Positions 1 to 4,661 of a DNA stretch of 8,223 nucleotides are shown piece by piece. Origin of the DNA: Candidatus Bathyarchaeota archaeon (GTDB lineage Archaea > Thermoproteota > Bathyarchaeia > TCS64); NCBI GenBank assembly GCA_030669135.1, contig DAOVEE010000077.1, positions 1 through 8,223 of the forward strand, given 5' to 3'. The translations under genes were made by a program, and so were the position numbers. How positions within the stretch are numbered: the first letter of the stretch is position 1; each line of letters begins with the position of its first letter. Below the pieces are notes generated by a model, which was given only the letters and a program-made list of their open reading frames with translations, was not told the DNA's origin and did no database searches.

Positions 1-101
1 GGGATGGGATTTGAACCCACGCTCTTTATCCGGCTAAGGCACTGGTGCCTTATCCTCTGGATCATGAGTCCAGCGCATTAGCCAAGCTATGCTACCCCAG
101 C
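1..101 (-). tRNA. tRNA(CAU), probably elongator tRNA-Met, intron-containing, 3' end cut off by window
   Basis: Read on the minus strand from 101, the cloverleaf is acceptor GCTGGGG, T8-A9, D stem GCAT/ATGC, G26, anticodon stem CTGGA/TCCAG around loop CTCATGA (anticodon CAT), variable loop AGAGC, T stem GTGGG/CCCAT around TTCAAAT, then CCC. The last acceptor bases and the discriminator lie outside the window. A 31-nt insert between stem position 43 and the variable loop must be removed; without it the mature tRNA would be about 75 nt. The anticodon stem lacks the three consecutive G-C pairs of initiator tRNA, so it is not the initiator. Elongator Met is preferred, and tRNA-Ile2 (CAU with modified C34) is the alternative. 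Position 37 reads G, whereas CAU tRNAs usually carry A37. Identity as a tRNA is firm; Met versus Ile2 is not. Confidence 0.93.
26..56 (-). other. Non-canonical tRNA intron (after position 43)
   Basis: The 31-nt segment folds on itself: TAAGGCAC pairs with GTGCCTTA, extended across one A-G mismatch by GG/CC. Exon bases ATCC (38-41) can pair with intron GGAT, giving a 4-bp central helix flanked by 3-nt bulges AGA and AAA. That is the bulge-helix-bulge substrate of archaeal splicing endonuclease. Cutting after the second base of each bulge joins position 43 to A44 and leaves a normal 5-nt variable loop, AGAGC. The outer helix is poor, so this is a relaxed form of the motif. The junction could shift by one A without changing the mature tRNA. 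Confidence 0.8.
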
Positions 102-121
102 TCCCAACTAGATACAATGAA

Positions 122-135
122 GCTTTTATTTAAAT
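122..135 (-). promoter_or_regulatory. TATA box for the tRNA gene
   Basis: On the minus strand this reads ATTTAAATAAAAGC, an AT-rich TATA-like stretch. Its centre lies about 28 bp upstream of the tRNA 5' end, the usual archaeal spacing for transcription starting at or just before the tRNA. Confidence 0.6.
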
Positions 136-157
136 CATGACGATATTGGTGCACGTA

Positions 158-173
158 GTTTCATTAATGAAAC
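158..173. promoter_or_regulatory. Perfect 16-bp palindrome, candidate operator
   Basis: GTTTCATTAATGAAAC is its own reverse complement over all 16 bases. It sits in the spacer between the divergent tRNA and cysteine synthase genes, about 92 bp before the cysteine synthase start and about 23 bp beyond the tRNA TATA box. This geometry fits a site for a dimeric regulator of either gene. No regulator is identifiable in the window. The remainder of the 102-264 spacer shows only a weak TATA-like CTTATC at 233-238, which would suit a near-leaderless start at 265. Confidence 0.45.
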
Positions 174-264
174 ATCATCGGAATATGTCCAGCATCACTC
201 ATGGGAAAGGGTTTCACTCGCCCTGCACATGTCTTATCAACCCACGTGACCGGATTAAACAATA

Positions 265-1221
265 ATGAGTGCAGTTGACAGCGTGATCGAGCTCATAGGG
301 AACACGCCGCTCGTGAGACTCAACAGTGTCACAGAGGGCCTCGACGCCGAGGTCTGGGCCAAGCTGGAGTACATGAACCCCACCGGGAGCATCAAGGACA
401 GGGTGGCCCATAGAATGATAGAGGACGCCGAGAGGCAGGGGCACCTGAAGCCGGGGTACACCATCGTGGAGTCCAGCACGGGGAACACGGGCACCTCCCT
501 CAGCTTCATGGGCACCCTCAAGGGCTACAGGGTCGTCATCTACGAGACCACCCCCGGGAAGATGGGAGAGGAGAAGAAGAGCCTCATGACGGGCTACGGC
601 GCCGAGGTCAAGACCATATCCCCCAAGGAGTACGAGGGCCTAGGCGGGGTGCCCGGCGCCGAGGTGGAGCTGTCAGGCAGACGGATATGCCTGGCCCTAG
701 AGAAAAGTGACCCCACGGTCTGGTGGGCCAGACAGTTCGCCAACCCCTCCGGCGTCGAGGCCCAGAAGGAGACAGGCAGAGAGATACTCGAACAGACAGG
801 GGGAAGGGTGGACGCCTTCGTGTCCTCCATAGGCACCGGCGGAACCCTCATGGGGGTCGCCCAGGTACTCAAGGGGCACTCGGAGAAGGTGAAGGTCGTA
901 GGCGCCATCCCGGCAGGCTCCAAGAAGGAGATGAAACCGGGGAAGCCGTACCCCAAGACCGAGATACAGGGCGGCATCATAGCGGAGATGGTGATGACAC
1001 CCGACCTAATCGACGACATAGTTCAGGTGACCGACGGGGAAGCCGTGGAGATGGCGCTGAGGCTTTGGCGCGAGGAAGGAGTATTCGCGGGGATGTCCTC
1101 GGGAGCCAACGTGGCTGTCGCCCTACGGCTAGCAGAGGAGATGGGCAGGGGCCAGAGGGTGGTCACCGTGATGCACGACAACGGGGACAGGCACCTCACG
1201 ACGAAGCACTACGTGACCTAG
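265..1221 (+). CDS. Cysteine synthase-family PLP enzyme (fold type II)
   Basis: This 318-residue cytosolic protein is full length for the O-acetylserine/O-phosphoserine sulfhydrylase family, which uses PLP to replace the beta substituent of an activated serine with sulfide and so make cysteine. The motif NPTGSIKDR (38-46) supplies the Schiff-base lysine K44. STGNTG (71-76) is the substrate-carboxylate loop, ARQFANPSG (155-163) is a family hallmark, GTGGT (190-194) holds the PLP phosphate, and MSSGAN (277-282) followed by HDNGDRHL (304-311) matches the usual C-terminal GISSGA and PDSGERYL. The loop is STGNTG rather than the common TSGNTG, so the acceptor substrate (O-acetylserine, O-phosphoserine or another beta-substituted alanine) is uncertain. 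The first ATG fits the family N-terminus. No convincing Shine-Dalgarno site precedes it, suggesting a short or absent leader. It is transcribed away from the tRNA and converges on the racemase-like gene. Confidence 0.88.
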   Translation: MSAVDSVIELIGNTPLVRLNSVTEGLDAEVWAKLEYMNPTGSIKDRVAHRMIEDAERQGHLKPGYTIVESSTGNTGTSLSFMGTLKGYRVVIYETTPGKMGEEKKSLMTGYGAEVKTISPKEYEGLGGVPGAEVELSGRRICLALEKSDPTVWWARQFANPSGVEAQKETGREILEQTGGRVDAFVSSIGTGGTLMGVAQVLKGHSEKVKVVGAIPAGSKKEMKPGKPYPKTEIQGGIIAEMVMTPDLIDDIVQVTDGEAVEMALRLWREEGVFAGMSSGANVAVALRLAEEMGRGQRVVTVMHDNGDRHLTTKHYVT

Positions 1222-1234
1222 AGCCCTTCACCCC

Positions 1235-1250
1235 ACGAGCCTGGGCTCGT
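1235..1250. terminator. Hairpin between convergent genes, possible bidirectional terminator
   Basis: ACGAGC and GCTCGT form a perfect 6-bp stem around CTGG (7 bp if the C-G pair is closed). It lies 14 bp past the cysteine synthase stop, in the 65-bp gap before the end of the convergent racemase-like gene. Pyrimidine-rich stretches follow on the plus strand (CCTCTC, CCCTTCTTTC) but there is no true T-run, so termination is plausible rather than shown. Confidence 0.4.
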
Positions 1251-1286
1251 CCTCTCAGTCAGATGCTCCGGGTCGCCGCCCTTCTT

Positions 1287-2492
1287 TCAGATGAAGGCTT
1301 TGCCTTCGACGAGCCTAGACTCGCTGAGAGCCACCGGCTCACCGCCTCTCAGGTAGACCTTGGGCAGCAGGGGGCTCATGTGGTTGGCGAGGCTGTACGT
1401 CATGATGCCAGCGAGGGCGGCGAGGCTCGATGCGTCGTTCTCTCCCTCCCTGCTTATCGCCTCGACCACGTCGCCGGGCTCGTAGCCTGTGCCTGTAAGG
1501 TCCACGAGGAAGTGGTTCACCGAGACCGTGCCGAGAACCGGCCTGATCTCGTCGCCCACCCTGACCTTGCCCTTCTCAGTGAGGCCCCGGGGGTACCCGT
1601 CGCTGTACCCTATGTGGACTGTGCCCACCCTCATCCGCTTCGGGGCGACGAACCTGCGGCTGTAGGTGAGGGCCTCCCCCTCCTCGACCCACTTGACGTG
1701 CTCTATCCGCGCCTTGAAGCACATGGATTGCCTGAGCTCTACGCCGTGGCCCCTGTCCTCCTCCTCTGGGTACAGACCCAGGAGCATGAGGCCCGGCCTC
1801 ACAGCGTCCAGGAAAGCGTAGGGCTTGTGGAACACGGCGTTGCTGCTGGCGATGCTCTTGGTGCCCACGTCCACGCCTTTGGCTGCGAGCTTCTCCTCGA
1901 CCTCGAGGAGCCGCTGGACCTGCCGCCTGTCCAGCTCCTCGGCCTCGGAGAGCGTCGAGAATATACCCTCGATCCTTAGGTTTGGGAGGCTGCTTATCTC
2001 CTCGATGAGGCCCGATGCCTCGCTCCATCTCACCCCCACGCGTCCCAACCCAGTGTCCACCTTCACCCATAGGGAGGCTGTCTCGCCGAGCTTGGCGGCG
2101 GCGTCGCTGAGCATCTTGGCCGGCTTCGGCTGGTAGATGGTCTGGCTTACGCCGAGCCTCACGACGGTCTCGAACTGCCTTGGCGTGAAGAGGGGGTCGA
2201 TGTTCATGATGCCCACGTCTATCCCTGCCTCCCTTATCTGGAGGGCCTCATGGAGCTTCGCCACGAGCACCCGCTCCACCCCCTGCGTAGCCATGTACGC
2301 CACCACCGGCACTATTCCGTGGCCGTAGGCGTTGGACTTGACGCACGGGATTACCTCCCGCCCCGTCCTGGCCCTGACCTGCTCAAGGTTGCGGCCTATG
2401 GCGTCCAGGTCTATCTCAAGCCAGGACTGGAACCCCTTGATCCTCTCGTTTATCTTCTCCGGGGACGGCTGCCCCGCGAAGTAACCGCTCAT
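1287..2492 (-). CDS. Alanine racemase-family protein, divergent active site
   Basis: This 401-residue protein has the two-domain layout of fold-type III alanine racemase, the PLP enzyme that interconverts L- and D-alanine. By comparison with the Geobacillus enzyme as I recall it, the core is present: PLP lysine K52 in VKSNAYGHG, R151 in VDTGLGRVGV, R232 in VRPGL (pairs with the pyridine nitrogen), the second catalytic base Y277 in LTYSRR, Y296 in GYSDGYPR, and Y366. Other normally conserved positions differ: the His of THFA is T180 (FSTLSEAEE), the ANS phosphate-loop residues read SSN (216-218), and the MDQ substrate motif reads VNH (325-327). It is therefore probably an active PLP racemase whose substrate cannot be assumed to be alanine. 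Archaea lack D-alanine peptidoglycan. The gene follows the helicase by 43 bp on the same strand but has its own TATA box at leaderless spacing. Confidence 0.82.
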   Translation of the reverse strand: MSGYFAGQPSPEKINERIKGFQSWLEIDLDAIGRNLEQVRARTGREVIPCVKSNAYGHGIVPVVAYMATQGVERVLVAKLHEALQIREAGIDVGIMNIDPLFTPRQFETVVRLGVSQTIYQPKPAKMLSDAAAKLGETASLWVKVDTGLGRVGVRWSEASGLIEEISSLPNLRIEGIFSTLSEAEELDRRQVQRLLEVEEKLAAKGVDVGTKSIASSNAVFHKPYAFLDAVRPGLMLLGLYPEEEDRGHGVELRQSMCFKARIEHVKWVEEGEALTYSRRFVAPKRMRVGTVHIGYSDGYPRGLTEKGKVRVGDEIRPVLGTVSVNHFLVDLTGTGYEPGDVVEAISREGENDASSLAALAGIMTYSLANHMSPLLPKVYLRGGEPVALSESRLVEGKAFI

Positions 2493-2516
2493 AGGGGTAG
2501 AGGTCTAGTTTGAGGC

Positions 2517-2522
2517 TATAAA
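2517..2522 (-). promoter_or_regulatory. TATA box for the racemase-like gene, leaderless spacing
   Basis: The minus strand reads TTTATA here. The centre is 27-28 bp from the A of the start codon at 2492, so transcription would begin at or within a base or two of the ATG. No Shine-Dalgarno-like purine run lies just before the start (the sequence is CCTCTACCCCT). Both points fit a leaderless mRNA and independent transcription from the helicase upstream. Confidence 0.6.
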
Positions 2523-2535
2523 GGAGACGTTGGCT

Positions 2536-3657
2536 CTAGAAGAGGAACGACGGGGGCAGCGCGAACTTCTCTAACTCGGTCTGGGTTATGGCCTTTATGC
2601 GCTCCAGCTCCATCTCCTGGTCGGGCATGACGAAGGTGATGGCGGTTCCCTCCTTGCCGGCTCGCGCGGTCCTGCCGACGCGGTGGAAATACATGTTGGG
2701 GTCGTCGGGGATGTCGTAGTTGATGATGAAGGGTACGTCCGCGATGTCCAGGCCCCTCGCCGCCAGCTCCGTGGCGATTAAGAGGTCGTAATCTCCATCC
2801 CGGAAAGTTTCAAGCATCTGCTGCCGCCTCGCCTGGGTGAAGTCGCCGTGCAGGGGCTCGGCTGATATGCCAGCCCGCATCAGGTGGCTGGAGAGCCGGT
2901 CCACCATGTACTTCGTGCGGCAGAAGACGATGCCCCTGTCGATGTCGAAGTACTCTATGAGCCGTTGGAGGGCGTCCTCACGTTCATGGGCGGCAAGCAC
3001 CATGTAGTACTGCTTGATTGTGGTCAGAGCTATCTCGTCGCGGCTCATGTTCACGGTGACGGCGTCGGGCATGAACCGGGCTGAGAGTCTCCGCGTGCGT
3101 TCGTCGATGGTGGCGCTCCATAGACTCACCTGCTTCCGCCGGGGCAGCTGGCTCATTATCCAATCGATGTCCTCGAAGAAACCCATGTCGAACATGCGGT
3201 CGGCCTCGTCGAGAACCACCATCGTGACGTTTCTCAGGTCGAGGGTGCCTCGCCTCATGTGGTCCATTATCCTGCCGGGAGTCCCCACTACTATGGTAGG
3301 ATTCTTCCTCAGCTCGCTGAACTGGCCGCGGATGCTCACGCCGCCGTAGATGGGGGTGGCCCAGATCTTCGTGTGCCTCCCGTAGGTGTTTATGTCGTCG
3401 GTTATCTGCAGGGCGAGCTCCCTGGTGGGCGCCAGCACGAATCCCTCCACATGGCCCGAGTTCGGGTCCAGGTTGTTCAGCATAGGAACGCCGAACGCAG
3501 CCGTCTTCCCCGTGCCGGTCTTGGCCTGGCCGACGACGTTTTTCCCTTCCATCATCGGCGGGATAGCGTTCTCCTGGATGGGAAACATGTCCTCGAAGCC
3601 GATCTCTTTGAGCGCCTTCTTTATCTCTTGTTTGATTTCTAGTTCATCGAAGTTCAT
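2536..3657 (-). CDS. DEAD-box ATP-dependent RNA helicase, minimal core
   Basis: All superfamily 2 DEAD-box motifs are present in order: Q motif with F21 and Q28, Walker A AKTGTGKT (45-52), PTRELA (77-82), GG (105-106), TPGR (126-129), DEAD (150-153), SAT (181-183), FCRT (245-248), ARGLDI (300-305) and HRVGRTAR (325-332). The protein is an intact ATP-driven RNA unwinding or remodelling enzyme acting in the cytosol. At 373 residues it is essentially the two RecA-like domains, with no RNA-binding tail, resembling eIF4A and other short archaeal DEAD-box proteins. Its RNA target cannot be read from the sequence. The start follows directly before NFDELEIKQEI, which fits the family N-terminus. Leader bases TGATTGAT give at most weak ribosome pairing. 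It is transcribed divergently from the caspase-like gene, from one half of a symmetric promoter pair. Confidence 0.95.
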   Translation of the reverse strand: MNFDELEIKQEIKKALKEIGFEDMFPIQENAIPPMMEGKNVVGQAKTGTGKTAAFGVPMLNNLDPNSGHVEGFVLAPTRELALQITDDINTYGRHTKIWATPIYGGVSIRGQFSELRKNPTIVVGTPGRIMDHMRRGTLDLRNVTMVVLDEADRMFDMGFFEDIDWIMSQLPRRKQVSLWSATIDERTRRLSARFMPDAVTVNMSRDEIALTTIKQYYMVLAAHEREDALQRLIEYFDIDRGIVFCRTKYMVDRLSSHLMRAGISAEPLHGDFTQARRQQMLETFRDGDYDLLIATELAARGLDIADVPFIINYDIPDDPNMYFHRVGRTARAGKEGTAITFVMPDQEMELERIKAITQTELEKFALPPSFLF

Positions 3658-3707
3658 ATCAATCAGCGGCGTATGTTCGAATGGTCTCTTCTCTGAACGT
3701 AGGGGTG

Positions 3708-3714
3708 TTAATAA
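3708..3714 (-). promoter_or_regulatory. TATA box for the DEAD-box helicase gene
   Basis: The minus strand reads TTATTAA. Archaeal spacing predicts a transcript start near 3684-3685 and a leader of about 27 nt before the ATG at 3657. The same heptamer in the opposite orientation lies 8 bp away at 3723-3729. Confidence 0.5.
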
Positions 3715-3722
3715 AGCCTCGG

Positions 3723-3729
3723 TTATTAA
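3723..3729 (+). promoter_or_regulatory. TATA box for the caspase-like gene
   Basis: The plus strand reads TTATTAA, the mirror copy of the helicase box. It predicts a transcript start near 3752-3753. This gives a leader of about 45 nt for the start at 3798, or a nearly leaderless mRNA if the ATG at 3759 is used instead. Confidence 0.45.
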
Positions 3730-3762
3730 GTGGATAGCTCAGACTGTCCCCGCAAACAATGA

Positions 3763-3784
3763 GTGTCCGGTTACTCTATCGTTA
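3763..3784 (+). promoter_or_regulatory. Shared leader element, copy 1 (caspase-like gene)
   Basis: GTGT-CC-GGTTACTCTA-TC-GTTA recurs before the next gene at 4603-4625 with the same 10-mer core and the same flanking tetramers. It lies about 10 nt past the predicted transcript start and 13 nt before the ATG at 3798. It is probably a regulator site or an mRNA leader element. Confidence 0.45.
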
Positions 3785-3797
3785 CGTTGGAGGGTGG

Positions 3798-4541
3798 ATG
3801 GGCAATAATGAAGTGGGGCATATAAAGACAGCCTACCGGCTGGGCGCAGCGATAATGGTTCTACTGCTGATAATATCGGCGGCATCAGCACTCATGAGGC
3901 GGCCACAGTTCGAGGGAGAGGCCATGAGGGCCGTGATCTACGACCCCCTATACGGCACCCAGACGGCAGTGAACTTCACCGACACACTCGAGACTCTGCT
4001 AACCGTAGAGGGGTTCACTGTCGATGTCTATAGGAGTGGGGAGGCGACCGTGGAGCAGCTGCGAGATATAAAGGGAGGCTATAGCCTCATGGTGTTCCGT
4101 GTGCACAGCGGCGTCTTCGAGGACGAGGTCTGGCTGTTCACGGGGGAGGAGTTCGACGCCTCCAGGTACGTGGGTATGCAGCTCGTCAACGAGGTGCACG
4201 TGGCTCGGTCACCGAACGATCCGAGGATGTTCTTCGCGGTGGGCCCCCGGTTTGTGGGGAGCCGGCTGGGCGGCGTCTCCTCGGGCTTGGTCGTCCTGAT
4301 GGGCTGTGATGGGCTGGGGGACGAGGGGCTGGCCATGGCTTTCCATGACGCGGGGGCGGATGCAGTCGTCGGCTGGGACGGGGCTGTCTCCCTCTCGTGT
4401 TCCGACGAGGCGTTGATTGCGCTGATACGAGGGTTGCTGAATGGTGATTCCATAGGGGACGCTGTCGCATCCTGTTCACAGGATCAGGGTGTCTCGCTTC
4501 TGATTTATCCCACAGGGTCGCGGGATTTTTCGTTGGGGTAA
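3798..4541 (+). CDS. Membrane-anchored caspase/CHAT-like (clan CD) putative cysteine peptidase
   Basis: A hydrophobic segment (about 15-33) after K10 and R14 is a signal anchor or signal peptide, so the remaining 215 or so residues probably face outside. They follow the caspase/CHAT pattern: strand RAVIYDP (44-50), a helix, strand FTVDVYRSG, strand LMVFRVHSG with H103, then VVLMGCDGLGDEG with C170, followed by AFHDAGADAVVGWDGAVS (181-198), close to the CHAT pattern of an activated Cys followed by AGARAVI-type sequence. H103 and C170 are the predicted dyad. From memory, related uncharacterised proteins with VFRVHS, LFTSE and GC-GL occur in other archaea. Substrate and activity are unknown. An ATG at 3759 would add 13 residues, but those codons (AGT, TTA, CGT, GTT) are atypical here, the shared leader element lies inside them, and GGAGGG at 3789-3794 precedes 3798, though closely. 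The surface-protein gene follows 120 bp downstream with its own promoter. Confidence 0.72.
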   Translation: MGNNEVGHIKTAYRLGAAIMVLLLIISAASALMRRPQFEGEAMRAVIYDPLYGTQTAVNFTDTLETLLTVEGFTVDVYRSGEATVEQLRDIKGGYSLMVFRVHSGVFEDEVWLFTGEEFDASRYVGMQLVNEVHVARSPNDPRMFFAVGPRFVGSRLGGVSSGLVVLMGCDGLGDEGLAMAFHDAGADAVVGWDGAVSLSCSDEALIALIRGLLNGDSIGDAVASCSQDQGVSLLIYPTGSRDFSLG

Positions 4542-4574
4542 TTGTTACGGGGTGAGAGCCAACGGGCCCGTCAC

Positions 4575-4583
4575 TATAAAAAA
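4575..4583 (+). promoter_or_regulatory. TATA box for the surface-protein gene
   Basis: TATAAAAAA, preceded by C, is the clearest TATA box in the window. It predicts a transcript start near 4605 and a leader of about 57 nt before the ATG at 4662. It lies inside the open frame running upstream from 4542, which argues that this frame is not coding before 4662. Confidence 0.6.
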
Positions 4584-4602
4584 CAGGTTTACTGCGAGTC
4601 GG

Positions 4603-4625
4603 GTGTTCTGGTTACTCTAGAGTTA
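4603..4625 (+). promoter_or_regulatory. Shared leader element, copy 2 (surface-protein gene)
   Basis: GTGT-TCT-GGTTACTCTA-GA-GTTA matches the element at 3763-3784. Here it begins at about the predicted transcript start. The core also forms part of a perfect 10-bp palindrome, ACTCTAGAGT (4614-4623), and an imperfect GTTAC/GTAAC pair brackets it to 4632. Confidence 0.45.
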
Positions 4626-4661
4626 AGGGTAACAGAACCAAGATCTTTACCTGAGAGTTAC

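Noticed and set aside
35..50. Hairpin AAGGCACCAGTGCCTT read as a long variable arm (tRNA-Leu or tRNA-Ser)
   Set aside because: The anticodon is CAT, and the segment plus its flanks fit an intron with a splice motif that restores a normal 5-nt variable loop.
723..1979. 418-codon open frame on the plus strand spanning the ends of two genes
   Set aside because: It is out of frame through the cysteine synthase and antisense to the racemase-like gene, is rich in Arg/Gly low-complexity translation typical of GC-rich shadows, and shows no domain.
1576..2070. 164-codon minus-strand open frame inside the racemase-like gene
   Set aside because: It is a shadow frame with RGRGEA-type composition, contained entirely in a gene with recognisable family motifs.
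3759..3797. Upstream ATG for the caspase-like gene
   Set aside because: Its 13 codons are atypical for the window and overlap the shared leader element. The decision is not certain, because the predicted transcript start near 3753 would also fit a nearly leaderless ATG at 3759.
3014..3808. Plus-strand open frames antisense to the DEAD-box helicase
   Set aside because: The minus-strand frame carries every helicase motif, and the antisense frames show no motif or initiation signal.
4542..4661. N-terminal extension of the surface protein from a TTG at 4542
   Set aside because: The segment contains a strong TATA box and the shared leader element, begins one base past the previous stop, and would put 40 unrelated residues before a clean signal peptide starting at 4662.
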